Shown: positions 1 through 8,622, counted from the stretch's first letter. The stretch is 64,000 nt of DNA from Natrialba swarupiae (GCF_008245225.1 NZ_VTAW01000011.1:62001-126000); one strand, 5' to 3'. The notes: generated by a model not told the origin, from the letters alone. A program made the numbers and translations.

Positions 1-236
1 AGTGGGGTGAGACACCGAAGGCGTTCGTCGTGCCAGCCAGCGGCGACCCCGACGATCCGGGGGTGACGAGCGACGAACTCGTCGCGTTCACGCGCGACGA
101 ACTCGCGAGCTACAAGGCGGTCAAACAAGTCGAGTTCGTCGAGGAGTTACCGACGACGGCGACCGGAAAGATCCAGAAGTACGAACTCCGCCAGGAGGAG
201 TGGGAAGACGAAGATCAGATGGTCGGAGAAGGGTAG
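1..236 (+). CDS. Acyl-CoA synthetase (AMP-forming), C-terminal end only
   Basis: Only the last 77 codons are inside the window; the reading frame is open from base 3 and the gene begins upstream. The visible part is the C-terminal subdomain of an acyl-adenylate-forming enzyme. It contains the A10-type motif PTTATGKIQK, whose final lysine region carries the catalytic lysine for the adenylation half-reaction, preceded by a segment rich in Phe, Val and Glu typical of this lid domain. The product would activate a carboxylic acid to its CoA thioester using ATP. Chain length and substrate cannot be told from this fragment. The ending EEWEDEDQ is acidic, as usual in haloarchaea. Confidence 0.8.
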   Translation, partial: WGETPKAFVVPASGDPDDPGVTSDELVAFTRDELASYKAVKQVEFVEELPTTATGKIQKYELRQEEWEDEDQMVGEG

Positions 237-356
237 GTCCGTCGTCGGTTTCTGCTGGCCTTTTCGCGCGTGAGAGTGCTACTCGTCGACGTTCCGTCCG
301 TCGAGTCGGGGTCGCTACTGTTATTGGAACCGAAACGGCGTGCGTTCGAGTCGACC

Positions 357-680
357 TCACCGCTCGTCTCGATCCGGCTCGAGCCCCCAGGAGCCGTACT
401 CGAGGCGGTCGTCATCGGCGTTCTCGGACGAACTCGAGCGGTCGGACTCGTCTCCAGCAGTCGTTGCCGCCGAACGGATCTTCGAACCGTTCGGCGAGAG
501 TCCGCCCCGTGCTTTCGCCTCGTGCTCGGCCGTCTCGCGGTCGACGACCGTCGGGTCCCACGTTTCGGCGTCGATCAGCAGATACAGCACGAGCGGTGCT
601 CCCAGCCCGAAGACGAGGACCATCAGGACGATTCCACCGCCGGTCATCGCGTTCGCGTTCGACCGCCCATCGGAAGACAC
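357..680 (-). CDS. Small membrane-anchored hypothetical protein
   Basis: A 107-residue protein with one clear hydrophobic segment near residues 13-36 (GGGIVLMVLVFGLGAPLVLY and following) and then a charged cytoplasmic tail rich in Ser, Asp and Glu. The family is not recognised. The start used is GTG at 680; an ATG at 647 would give a protein beginning right at the membrane segment and is an alternative. It is divergent from the zinc-ribbon gene at 709, with only 28 bases between them, so the two promoters must overlap. The codon composition is that of a real haloarchaeal gene. Confidence 0.6.
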   Translation of the reverse strand: MSSDGRSNANAMTGGGIVLMVLVFGLGAPLVLYLLIDAETWDPTVVDRETAEHEAKARGGLSPNGSKIRSAATTAGDESDRSSSSENADDDRLEYGSWGLEPDRDER

Positions 681-708
681 TTACCATACTCGTCTGACAC
701 TACCGCGT

Positions 709-921
709 ATGAACGATCACGACCGAGACGATCACGGCTGTCCGAAATGTGGTCACACCGAAACCGAAGTCGACGACATTTCGACGACGGGAACCGGACT
801 CTCGAAGTTCTTCGACATCCAGAACCGTCGGTTTCGGGTCGTTTCCTGTACGAACTGTGGCTACGCTGAGCTGTACAAGGGCGGGCAAACGAACGATATG
901 GTCGATCTGTTTCTGGGCTGA
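709..921 (+). CDS. Zn-ribbon nucleic-acid-binding protein (DUF2082 type)
   Basis: A 70-residue protein with two CxxC pairs, CPKCGHTE near residue 10 and SCTNCGYAE near residue 49, separated by the conserved stretch TGTGLSKFFDIQNRRF. This matches the small Zn-ribbon family known as DUF2082. Members are thought to bind nucleic acid, but no target is established. The ATG at 709 follows a TATA-like stretch (about 680-690) at the right distance for a leaderless transcript. It is divergent from the small membrane protein gene. Confidence 0.8.
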   Translation: MNDHDRDDHGCPKCGHTETEVDDISTTGTGLSKFFDIQNRRFRVVSCTNCGYAELYKGGQTNDMVDLFLG

Positions 922-1070
922 ATCCGTCGCTGACTCCGCGCTTCCGGAGTTCGCCTCGAGGCGGCGCCTCGAGTGAGACTCGACCCGAATCGGGCGACGG
1001 TGAGCGGGCCGAAACCCGGCAACTGAAACTGTAAACAGTTATCCGGCTGGGAGCGCAACCGTCCCACAAG

Positions 1071-1787
1071 ATGGCCGAGGACGTCAAACCAACCCGCAAG
1101 AACCTGATGGAGATCGAGGATCGTATCGACCTCTCCGAGCGGGGCCACGGGACCTTAGAGAAGAAACGGGACGGGCTGATCATGGAGTTCATGGACATCC
1201 TGGACAAGGCCCAGGACGTCCGCGGGGAGCTCTCCGACGACTACGAGGAGGCCCAGAAGAAGATCAACATGGCCCGCGCAATGGAAGGGGACGTCGCCGT
1301 TCGCGGAGCAGCCGCCGCGTTACAGGAGCACCCGGAGATCACCACCGAGTCGAAAAACATCATGGGCGTCGTCGTCCCCCAAATCGAGTCCTCGCGCGTC
1401 TCGAAGAGCTTAGACGAGCGCGGCTACGGGATCATGGGAACCTCCGCCCGCATCGACGAGGCCGCCGAGGCCTACGAAGACCTGCTCGAGAGCATTATCC
1501 TCGCCGCGGAAGTCGAGACCGCGATGAAGAAGATGCTCCGCGAGATCGAGACCACCAAACGACGCGTCAACGCCCTCGAGTTCAAACTGCTTCCCGAACT
1601 CTACGAGAACCAGGAGTACATCGAGCAGAAACTCGAAGAACAGGAACGCGAGGAGACGTTCCGCCTGAAGAAGATCAAGGAGAAGAAAGAACAAGAAGAG
1701 CGCGAAGAGCGTGAAGCCGAGGCCGATGCGGCCGCCGACGAACCCGAGATGGAGCAGGCGACCGCTGGCGGCGTTCCCGGAAACTGA
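1071..1787 (+). CDS. atpD: A-type ATP synthase subunit D
   Basis: A 238-residue protein beginning [19 protein letters not shown], typical of subunit D of archaeal A1Ao ATP synthase. Subunit D is the coiled-coil central stalk that turns inside the A3B3 head and couples ion flow to ATP synthesis. Two long helical segments (about residues 10-75 and 135-200) flank a conserved middle containing [14 protein letters not shown]. The C-terminal 35 residues are a Lys/Glu-rich coil ending in an acidic, Ala-rich tail, as in other haloarchaea. The other ATP synthase genes are not within the window downstream, so this copy lies at the end of its operon or is separated from it. Confidence 0.95.
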   Translation: MAEDVKPTRKNLMEIEDRIDLSERGHGTLEKKRDGLIMEFMDILDKAQDVRGELSDDYEEAQKKINMARAMEGDVAVRGAAAALQEHPEITTESKNIMGVVVPQIESSRVSKSLDERGYGIMGTSARIDEAAEAYEDLLESIILAAEVETAMKKMLREIETTKRRVNALEFKLLPELYENQEYIEQKLEEQEREETFRLKKIKEKKEQEEREEREAEADAAADEPEMEQATAGGVPGN

Positions 1788-1836
1788 ACGCCTCTCCACC
1801 GATACCGTTTCGGACGCGGGCGACGACTGCTCTCGT

Positions 1837-2241
1837 ATGGCCTGTCTCGAGTGCGAAGCGCCGACGATTTCGTTTGCCGTCCCGGCCGAGTGTCGCGAGT
1901 ACACACCCGAAGCGGCGTCCGGCGTCGAATTTTGTACGCGGTGTCTCACGCTCGAGCCGGTCGACTCGAGTGCGGGCCGATCGGACGACCAGGTCGACTT
2001 CTCGCGAATCAGCGACTCGTTTCCCGCCCATCCCGAGCGAGCGATCCCGCTCGCGTTGGCGCTCGGGCTCTGTCAGTCACTCGCGACCAATCGATCGGCG
2101 ATCGAGTCGCTGCTTCGCGAGGTCGAACGCGCGGGAACCGACCCGTTGCTTGTGATGGATCGACTCGGGCGCGATCCGTCGATCGAACCGGCGTTCGACC
2201 TCGAGCGGCGAACACACCAGATCGAACAGCTACTGTACTGA
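1837..2241 (+). CDS. DUF6276-like conserved haloarchaeal protein
   Basis: A 134-residue protein starting MACLECEAPT, with a CxxC near residues 3-6 and a second pair CTRC near residue 40, suggesting a small metal site. A hydrophobic but soluble-looking stretch, IPLALALGLCQSLATNR, follows near residues 68-85. It resembles the haloarchaeal family DUF6276, whose function is unknown. It starts 49 bases after atpD in the same direction, so the two may be cotranscribed. Its TGA stop lies inside the end sequence CTGAAACGG of a dispersed intergenic repeat. Confidence 0.7.
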   Translation: MACLECEAPTISFAVPAECREYTPEAASGVEFCTRCLTLEPVDSSAGRSDDQVDFSRISDSFPAHPERAIPLALALGLCQSLATNRSAIESLLREVERAGTDPLLVMDRLGRDPSIEPAFDLERRTHQIEQLLY

Positions 2242-2320
2242 AACGGTCTGCTGTACCGATCTACCGGTGGGCGAGACCGGTCGGAGTCACACCGGAGCTG
2301 ACCGACAGCGGGCCGGGCGA
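2238..2320. repeat. Dispersed intergenic element, copy 1
   Basis: It begins with CTGAAACGG, which contains the TGA stop of the preceding gene, then reads CTGCTGTACCGATCTACCGG and ends around ACCGACAGC. The same layout recurs in opposite orientation at 48005-48095 and 57624-57711, and in the same orientation at 56109-56196. The right boundary is approximate. Confidence 0.55.
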
Positions 2321-2458
2321 GTGGCGATCATCGGAGACTCGGACACCTCTCGAGTGCGGCCGTCTACGCGATCGACGAAACGGGTGCTGTCCGCGTCACA
2401 ACGGATCGACATCAGAAACCGGCGGATCCGATCGAGTCAGGCGAACTCGTCACCTGCT

Positions 2459-2545
2459 TCTGATGGGACTGTTGTACCGATGTACCGGAGCGACCGCAGG
2501 ACGGCTCGTGGTCACCCCGAAAATGACGGACAGCAGTTTGTACGA
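2459..2545. repeat. Dispersed intergenic element, copy 2 (degenerate)
   Basis: It contains ACTGTTGTACCGATGTACCGG and ends near GACGGACAGCAG, paralleling copy 1 in the same orientation. Together the two copies fill most of the 308-base gap between the genes ending at 2241 and 2550. No gene is seen in that gap. Confidence 0.5.
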
Positions 2546-2549
2546 GAGT

Positions 2550-2942
2550 TTATTTCCCGGTCGGCGTCACGTTGTCGCTGACTGCCTGTTTCACCTGGAG
2601 AGCGGCGCTTGCAGCCAGCCCGCGGGCGACCTCGCTTCGCTCGTCGGACGTGATGATCTCCTCGGTCGCGTTCTCGAGGTCAGGGGTGAAGCCGGCACTG
2701 ACGGCGTGGCCGACCGGTGGCCTGACCGCGACCCTGACCTGGGGCCCCCCAACGCCGCTCGAGACGTCGGCGTCGACGATGTACTCGTCGGGAAGAAACT
2801 CGCGGGTTCGGGCCGCGATCCGCGAGACGTCGCGGTGAAGCAGTCGTTTCTGTGTACTCGTGAGGGTCGGAACGTCCGCCGCTGCTCGCCTTCCGGCCTG
2901 CGTCTCTCCTGGCAGCCCTGCGTACGGCGTATTTCCGTTCAT
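2550..2942 (-). CDS. DUF5811-type conserved haloarchaeal protein
   Basis: A 130-residue protein beginning MNGNTPYAGLPGET, with the conserved central region RTREFLPDEYIVDADVSSG and then a stretch of beta-strand character (VRVAVRPPVGHAVSAGF). It matches the haloarchaeal family DUF5811, of unknown function. The ATG at 2942 is well supported by the family-typical first residues. A perfect 14-base palindrome, AAAGCGTTCGCTTT, lies at 2980-2993, about 40 bases upstream, where the promoter would be. Confidence 0.75.
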   Translation of the reverse strand: MNGNTPYAGLPGETQAGRRAAADVPTLTSTQKRLLHRDVSRIAARTREFLPDEYIVDADVSSGVGGPQVRVAVRPPVGHAVSAGFTPDLENATEEIITSDERSEVARGLAASAALQVKQAVSDNVTPTGK

Positions 2943-2979
2943 GAGAAGTGTGTACCACCACCAATGTGTTGGTCGGTCA

Positions 2980-2993
2980 AAAGCGTTCGCTTT
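2980..2993 (-). promoter_or_regulatory. Palindrome upstream of DUF5811 gene
   Basis: AAAGCGTTCGCTTT is a perfect inverted repeat 38-51 bases before the ATG at 2942, overlapping the expected BRE/TATA zone. It could be an operator; no regulator is identified. Confidence 0.35.
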
Positions 2994-3059
2994 CGGAGAA
3001 TGACAGTCGTTGTCACTGCGGTCGGTGATCGGTAGCTCGAGACCCTCTCGGTATCGGTG

Positions 3060-3563
3060 TTAGCCGGCGTTCGGACGAACGATCGGGTCGCTTTCGCCGT
3101 ACACCGCGAGAACGACCGCCGTCGTGTACCCGTCCGACTCGACGGGGGTGCTCTCACAGACGACCGACGGCTCGTCGAACTCCCACTCGCGAAGCTCTTG
3201 ACCCGCAGCGAGCCCTTCCCGAACACGGTTCTCGGCGGTTTCTGGATCGGTTTCGCCGGCGAACTCGTAGAACAGTCCCGGCCCGTCGCCGACGGATCGC
3301 GCCCAGGCCAGCGACGCGCTCACCTGACTCGAGGCGTCGTCACCGCAGGCGATCGCTCGAGACTCGACGACGGTCAGACGCTCGCCAGCGGGACCGAGGG
3401 TCGGCGCAGTTCCGACGGCTTCGACGTCGACGTCCGCGGGAATCACCGAGGAGACGGAGACGAGGTTGTAGTTCTCGACGCCCGCGTCCGCGAGCGCGGC
3501 GTCGTACGACGACATCTCCGTCGGCCCCGAGGCGGCCCCCCAGACGACTCGGATCGAACTCAT
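3060..3563 (-). CDS. pdaD: Pyruvoyl-dependent arginine decarboxylase
   Basis: A 167-residue proenzyme of the archaeal PdaD family (EC 4.1.1.19), which converts arginine to agmatine and CO2. The self-cleavage site is visible as VSSVIP: cleavage between Ser38 and Ser39 would leave a pyruvoyl group on the larger subunit, as in Methanocaldococcus PdaD. The motif RAIACGDD (residues ~104-111) and ELREWEF near the C-terminus are also family-like. In archaea agmatine serves polyamine supply and agmatidine formation in tRNA-Ile2. An agmatinase-family gene is present about 53 kb downstream. Directly upstream is a broken glyoxalase-family gene. Confidence 0.93.
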   Translation of the reverse strand: MSSIRVVWGAASGPTEMSSYDAALADAGVENYNLVSVSSVIPADVDVEAVGTAPTLGPAGERLTVVESRAIACGDDASSQVSASLAWARSVGDGPGLFYEFAGETDPETAENRVREGLAAGQELREWEFDEPSVVCESTPVESDGYTTAVVLAVYGESDPIVRPNAG

Positions 3564-3627
3564 AGACGCGCTCGGGGATCCACGGCGTAAGGCGTTGCGG
3601 TTCGGAAATCGACGCTTCGAGAGAACG

Positions 3628-3935
3628 TCAGTCGTGGTGACGTGTTTCGTCCGTGATCCGATCGATCTGCCGGCGCGAGGACGCGTGGAACGCGACGTGG
3701 TCCATCCCCGGGGCCGGCGGACGAACGGCCGGTTCGGATGGTCGGACTGGACGACCACGACGTCCGTAGCCCCGTTGGTCCAGGAACGTCCGCCGTCGAA
3801 CGAGTTCTTCGGCCGGTAGCCGAGTTCCGTCGACAGCCATCCCCAGAAGTCGACCGCGGCCTCGAGGTCGGAGGCCGAAATCTCGAGGTGGTAAAGCCCG
3901 CCTTCGCGATCCGGATCGGCATGATCGTTTTCCAT
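3628..3935 (-). pseudogene. VOC/glyoxalase-family gene, frameshifted and truncated
   Basis: From the ATG at 3935 the frame encodes a VOC-fold start (GGLYHLEISASDLEAAVDFW, then LGYRPKNSFDGGRSW and VVVVQSDHPNRPF). Around 3708-3718, in the run CGGCCCCGGGG (minus strand), the frame must shift to continue with the next conserved segment, PGMDHVAFHASSRRQID. That second frame stops at 3628 after about 27 residues, so the last part of a VOC domain (usually about 120-130 residues, with a final EDPDG-like motif) is missing. I therefore call it a pseudogene. A sequencing error could explain the shift but not the missing C-terminus. Confidence 0.7.
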
Positions 3936-4072
3936 CACCGACAACCGCCACTACACCAACATATATTCCTGACTGGTGACTGGTGCCCGTTCGGACCGAC
4001 CCACGGGCTCTCCGGCGATAGACGATCGAATGCGTGACGGAACGATCCCGACCGGGACCGTCTCGAGACGTC

Positions 4073-5302
4073 CTACTGATAGAAGTAGCCGGCGGAGGAG
4101 ACGACGTCGCTCGAGTCGTCGTTTTCGATCTTCTCTAAGGCCTCGAGGAAGTCCTCGTGGCGGACCTCGTCGCGATCGTTGCGGATGGCGAACATGCCGG
4201 CTTCGGTCGCCAGACTCTCGATGTCGGCTCCGGAGTAGCCCTCGGTGTCGTCGGCCAGCGTCGCGAAGTCGATGTCGTCGCCGACGTTCATCCCGCGCGT
4301 GTGGATCTCGAGGATCTGCTCGCGGCCGTCGCGGTCCGGTTCGGGTACCTCGATGAGCCGGTCGAATCGGCCCGGGCGCAAAATTGCGCGATCGAGCATA
4401 TCGAAGCGGTTGGTCGCGGCGATAATGCGGATCTCGCCGCGGGCCTCGAAGCCGTCCATCTCGCTTAACAGTTGCATCATCGTCCGCTGGACCTCGGCGT
4501 CGCCCGACGTCTTCGATTCCGTTCGCGTGGTGGCGATGGCGTCGATCTCGTCGATGAAGATGATGGCGGGTTCGCGCTCGCGAGCCATCTCGAAGAGGTC
4601 GCGGACGAGCCGAGAGCCCTCGCCGATGAACTTACGGACGAGTTCGGAGCCGGCCATCTTGATGAACGTCGCGTCGGTCTTGTTCGCGACGGCCTTCGCG
4701 AGCATCGTCTTCCCGGTTCCCGGCGGCCCGTACAGCAAGACGCCGCTGGGCGGGTCGATGCCGACCTCCTCGAAGATCTCCGGCTGGGCGAGTGGCTGTT
4801 CGACGGCTTCGCGGACCTCGCGGACCTGCTCGTCGATGCCGCCGATATCCTCGTAGCCGACGGCGGGTTTCTCGGTGATCTCCATCGACTGGGCGCGCGC
4901 GTCGGTTTCGGCCTCGAGGATCGTCTGGATCGCAAAGGAGTCGTTGACGGCGACCCGGTCACCGGCGGTGATACGGTCGGCGAGACGGGGCGAGAGTTCT
5001 GTGAGCACTTCCTGGTTGTTTCCGTGCTGTTTCACGACGACTTCGTCGTCGAGGACGTCCTCGACGGTCGCGATGTACAGCGAGGAACTCTTGAGCGCCT
5101 CGTTCTCGCGCTCGACGCGGTCGACCTCTCCTCGGAGCTGTTCGCGGCGCTGTTCGGCCTCGGCGAGTTGCTCCGAGAGCTGGTCGTTGACCTCGACGAG
5201 GTCCACGAAGTGATTACGAAGCGCCTCGAGTCGCTCGTCGTCGGGGAGATCGGGGTCGATATCGCGATGGGGTCGGTCGGGGAGAGACGGGCTTCGAGAC
5301 AT
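4073..5302 (-). CDS. panB: Proteasome-activating nucleotidase, PanB type
   Basis: A 409-residue AAA+ ATPase that unfolds proteins and feeds them to the archaeal 20S proteasome. An N-terminal coiled coil (about 20-65) is followed by the OB domain (YIATVEDVLDDEVVVKQHGN), Walker A GPPGTGKT, Walker B IIFIDEID and the arginine-finger region ILRPGRFDRLIEV. The C-terminus ends YFYQ, fitting the HbYX rule for docking on the proteasome ring. I chose the ATG at 5302 because MSRSPSLPDRPH matches the start of haloarchaeal PanB; an ATG 10 codons upstream (5332) is possible. No 20S subunit gene is nearby. Confidence 0.93.
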   Translation of the reverse strand: MSRSPSLPDRPHRDIDPDLPDDERLEALRNHFVDLVEVNDQLSEQLAEAEQRREQLRGEVDRVERENEALKSSSLYIATVEDVLDDEVVVKQHGNNQEVLTELSPRLADRITAGDRVAVNDSFAIQTILEAETDARAQSMEITEKPAVGYEDIGGIDEQVREVREAVEQPLAQPEIFEEVGIDPPSGVLLYGPPGTGKTMLAKAVANKTDATFIKMAGSELVRKFIGEGSRLVRDLFEMAREREPAIIFIDEIDAIATTRTESKTSGDAEVQRTMMQLLSEMDGFEARGEIRIIAATNRFDMLDRAILRPGRFDRLIEVPEPDRDGREQILEIHTRGMNVGDDIDFATLADDTEGYSGADIESLATEAGMFAIRNDRDEVRHEDFLEALEKIENDDSSDVVSSAGYFYQ

Positions 5303-5406
5303 CCTGACGTGCGCCGATAAGTCCTCGGTCATAAATGTGCCTTTGGGTCGCGGTCGGTTTTCGCGACTCGAATCAGATCTCCAGAACGTTCCCGCGAGGT
5401 CGGCGA

Positions 5407-7200
5407 TTACTCGAGTAATTCGGCTAACTCCTCGAGTCGGTCGCCGTAGGTCGAGAGCGCCCGATCGATCGGCTCCGAGGAACTCATGTCGACGCCGGCG
5501 GTCCGCAGGAGTTCGAGGGGGTACTCCCGGGATCCTTGCCGGAGGAAGGTTCGATAGTCGGCGGCCGCCGACTCTCCCTCCTCGAGGATGTGGTCGACGA
5601 CGGCGAGCGCGGCGGAGATTCCCGTCGAGTACTGGTAGACGTAAAAGGCCCGGTAGAAATGGGGGATGCGCATCCACTCGCGGGCGATGCGGTCGTCGAC
5701 GACGGCCGGTTCGTAGTACTCCGCTTTGAGACCGCGGTAGAGTTCGTCCAGTCTATCGGCGGTGAGCGGTTCGCCGGCCTCCTCGAGTTCGTGGGTGCGG
5801 TGTTCGAACTCGGCGAACAGCGTCTGGCGGTAGAGCGTCGATCGCACTCGCTCGAGAAACTCGTTGAGGACGTGTTTCTTGAGTTCGGGATCGTCGACGG
5901 TCTCGAGGAGGTGGTTCGTCAACAGCGCCTCGTTGACCGTGCTCGCGACCTCGGCGACGAAGATCTCGTACCCCGAGTAGACGTATGGCTGTTCTTCTTT
6001 CGTCAGCTCGGAGTGCATCGAGTGGCCGAGTTCGTGGGCGAGGGTGTACATCGAGGAGACGTCGTCCTGGTAGTTCATCAGGATAAAGGGCTGCGTGTCG
6101 TACGTCCCGCCGGAGTAGGCCCCCGACTGCTTGCCATCGTTCTCGTAGACGTCGACCCAGCGTGACTCGAGTCCCTCCGCGACCCGGGTCTGGTACTCCT
6201 CGCCGAGCGGTTCCAGCGAGTCGACGACGTACTCGGTCGCCTGGTCGTACTCGAGGTCGGGGCCCTCGTCGCCGGTCAGCGGCATGTAGAGGTCCCACAT
6301 TCGGAGATCGTCGACCTCGAGCGCCTCGCGTTTGAGTTCGGCGTGGCGGTGGAGGTTCTCGAGGTTGTCGTGGACGGTGTCGACGAGCGTATCGTAGACC
6401 TCGACCGGGACGTTTGGCCCGTCGAGGGCGGCCTCGCGTGCCGTATCGTAGTTTCGCGCTCGGGCGGTCTTGACGTCAGCCTTGACGCTGTTCTTGTAGG
6501 CTGCGGCGACCGTGTTTCGCATCGATTCCCACTCGTCGAAGTACGACTCGTAGACGCGCCGGCGCAGGTCCCTGTCGGGTCGTTTCAGCAGGTTCGTGAA
6601 GTTGCTCTGGGTGATCTCGACGAGCTCGCCGTCGGCGTCTTCGACCGACGGGAACGACATGTCGGCGTTCGACAGCATGTTGTACACTTCGCCCGTCGCG
6701 CCGGTGACCTCCCCGAGGTCGGCCAGTAACTCCTCGATTTCGGCCGAGCGGGTGTGGGGTTTCATCCGGAGGACGTCGTCTACGTAGTGGTCGTACGTCT
6801 CGAGGTCCGGTTTCTCCTCGACCATCTCGTCGAACTCCTCGCGAGTCAGCCCCTGAATTTCGGGGTCGATAAAGGATGCCGCAGCGGAGGCGTCGGCCGC
6901 GAGTGACTGGGCGCGGGCAGTCAGCGCCTGGTACTGCTGGTTGGTCGTGTCCTCGTCCCGGCGCATCCGGGCGTACGCCGAAACGGTCGATACCTCACGC
7001 ATGATCTCGTCGCGAAGGTCGAGCACCGAGTGGAGGGTCTCCGCATCCTCGACGACCCGGCCCTCGTAGCTCTCGAGGTCGTCGATCCGCTCGGCGACGC
7101 TCTCGTAGGCGGCTTCCCAGTCGTCGTCAGTCGCGTAGATACTCTCGAGATCCCAGGTGTACTCCTCGTCGACCTCGGAGCGTTCGGGGACTGAACTCAT
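5407..7200 (-). CDS. pepF: Oligoendopeptidase F, M3 family
   Basis: A 597-residue zinc metallopeptidase that cuts short peptides in the cytoplasm. The M3 zinc motif HELGHSMH lies near residue 390 (two His ligands and the catalytic Glu), with a third Glu ligand region EVASTVNEALL about 25 residues later. The N-terminal segment EYTWDLESIYATDDDWE is characteristic of PepF, and the length is normal for the family. The start at 7200 gives the expected MSSVPERSEVDEEYTW. It lies about 100 bases upstream of panB on the same strand; both act in protein turnover. Confidence 0.93.
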   Translation of the reverse strand: MSSVPERSEVDEEYTWDLESIYATDDDWEAAYESVAERIDDLESYEGRVVEDAETLHSVLDLRDEIMREVSTVSAYARMRRDEDTTNQQYQALTARAQSLAADASAAASFIDPEIQGLTREEFDEMVEEKPDLETYDHYVDDVLRMKPHTRSAEIEELLADLGEVTGATGEVYNMLSNADMSFPSVEDADGELVEITQSNFTNLLKRPDRDLRRRVYESYFDEWESMRNTVAAAYKNSVKADVKTARARNYDTAREAALDGPNVPVEVYDTLVDTVHDNLENLHRHAELKREALEVDDLRMWDLYMPLTGDEGPDLEYDQATEYVVDSLEPLGEEYQTRVAEGLESRWVDVYENDGKQSGAYSGGTYDTQPFILMNYQDDVSSMYTLAHELGHSMHSELTKEEQPYVYSGYEIFVAEVASTVNEALLTNHLLETVDDPELKKHVLNEFLERVRSTLYRQTLFAEFEHRTHELEEAGEPLTADRLDELYRGLKAEYYEPAVVDDRIAREWMRIPHFYRAFYVYQYSTGISAALAVVDHILEEGESAAADYRTFLRQGSREYPLELLRTAGVDMSSSEPIDRALSTYGDRLEELAELLE

Positions 7201-7390
7201 GGCCGCCGATTCGGAGCGAAGGTGGTAAAGGGTGTCGAACCCCTGCGAATCGTGAACGTGCCTGCGGCGTTCCGACTCGAGGAATACCGCCAGATACGAC
7301 GATCGCACAACGGAGGAGGTAGAGCCGACGTGTCAGCGGGAGTGGCTGTCGCGACCAGGGCGGTCGGCTGGCACCACCGGTCAGCGCGGC

Positions 7391-7495
7391 GTGATCGGTC
7401 ACCGCGGTCACTGGCGGCGATTTCGACGCTCGAGTCGGTCAGCGACGGTCGTCAGCGGTGATCTCGACGTTCGAGTCGGTCACCGCGGTCACCGT
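7391..7495. repeat. Imperfect tandem duplication at the 3' end of the RnfC-like gene
   Basis: Two roughly 45-50 bp units share GCGGyGATyTCGACGyTCGAGTCGGTCA. One lies inside the last codons of the gene ending at 7439 and the other just after its stop. Read on the minus strand, the post-stop copy would encode LTDSSVEIAASDR, echoing the gene's real C-terminus VTDSNVEITADDR. Confidence 0.6.
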
Positions 7496-8566
7496 CCCGT
7501 CGATCGAGGCGTGCTGGGGAATGCTGATCCCGTCCGATCGGGGACCGGCGACGACGTCACCGCGATCGACCCGGTCGCCGGGGGCGACGATCGGCCGGGC
7601 CGGGTCGACAGTTCCCTCGAACGCCGGATTCGTCACGAGGGGGATCCGAACACGGTCGGGCTCGAGCGTCGCCGTCGGTTCTGTCTCCAGCGCCCGTTCG
7701 GTCCAGTCACGTGACTCGAGGACGTCGATCCGGCCGTCGCCGAGCGTGTTGGCCTCGACCGTCGACTCCTCGAGAACGAGCAGTCCGTTCGTCGCTTTCG
7801 TGATCCCGAACTCCCGAGGCCCGCACTCGAGTTCGAAACACCAGCCGGGCCCGCCCGACGCGACGACGGCGTCCGACGGCAGCGACTCGATCGGAGCGCC
7901 CGCCGCCTCGAGTACCGTACTCGCCGGGGTCCCGATCGGGACCTCGAGAAATCGGTGGCGGGGGACGTCTCCATCGACGTGGACGTACGTGGACGTCACC
8001 GGCCGTTGCTCTCGGAACGCCCGCGAGATGTTGGACATCGTCTCGGTGTTCTGGACGAGCCAGCCGTGATCGGCGGGCAGGTCGCTCCCGATCACCGTGT
8101 CGGCGACGACGTTCAACAGGACGCTCTCCATCCCGTACTGGTAGGTCGGATCAGTGTACGCGAAGACGACGCCGGATTCGGTCTCGACCTCGAGTGGCAG
8201 CTCGTCCGGCGTGCGGACCGTTCCACCGGTCTCGGCCTCGAGAGCGCGCAGGTAGCCCTCGCGGTCGGTTCGCTTTGCGCTCACGACGATCACGTCGAAG
8301 ACGTCCTCGAGTAGGCGGTCGAACAGCTCGGCGAACGCGCTCGCGCGGGTCTTCCCCAGCCACTTGTCGACGACGTAGTTCGGCTCACTCTCCTGGTGGT
8401 TGACGAGGAGATACTCCGTCGAGTCCGCCCGTTCCCACTTCGCGTAGGAAGGGAACCCGGCGCCGCCGGCACCCGCAACGCCGGCGTCGCGGATCCGCTC
8501 GACTCCGTCGGCGAGGTCCTCCGGCCACCGGGACGCGTCGTCGGGTCGCACTGCCTGTTCGTACAT
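7439..8566 (-). CDS. RnfC/PduS-like flavoprotein lacking the ferredoxin domain
   Basis: A 375-residue protein related to the NADH/FMN-binding subunit family of RnfC, PduS and complex I NuoF. The glycine-rich GVAGAGGAGFPSYAKW near residue 28 is the NAD/FMN-binding signature. VPIGTPASTVLEAAG and the following region resemble an SLBB domain. The last ~60 residues contain a barrel-sandwich segment (VDRGDVVAG, ISIPQHASIDGTVTAV), which in RnfC sits at the N-terminus, so the order looks permuted. Only two cysteines are seen near CFELECG and no CxxCxxC ferredoxin motif. It probably moves electrons between NADH and an unknown partner. The start at 8566 fits the palindromic promoter upstream. Confidence 0.75.
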   Translation of the reverse strand: MYEQAVRPDDASRWPEDLADGVERIRDAGVAGAGGAGFPSYAKWERADSTEYLLVNHQESEPNYVVDKWLGKTRASAFAELFDRLLEDVFDVIVVSAKRTDREGYLRALEAETGGTVRTPDELPLEVETESGVVFAYTDPTYQYGMESVLLNVVADTVIGSDLPADHGWLVQNTETMSNISRAFREQRPVTSTYVHVDGDVPRHRFLEVPIGTPASTVLEAAGAPIESLPSDAVVASGGPGWCFELECGPREFGITKATNGLLVLEESTVEANTLGDGRIDVLESRDWTERALETEPTATLEPDRVRIPLVTNPAFEGTVDPARPIVAPGDRVDRGDVVAGPRSDGISIPQHASIDGTVTAVTDSNVEITADDRR

Positions 8567-8622
8567 AACATATGGACGTCGGTACCGACCGTTCCTCCGC
8601 GTTCTGCCCCACGAATGAGGGT

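Noticed and set aside
1801-1836. A longer start for the DUF6276-like gene at 1711, overlapping atpD
   Set aside because: The first 42 residues would be read out of frame from the end of atpD, and the family starts at MACLEC.
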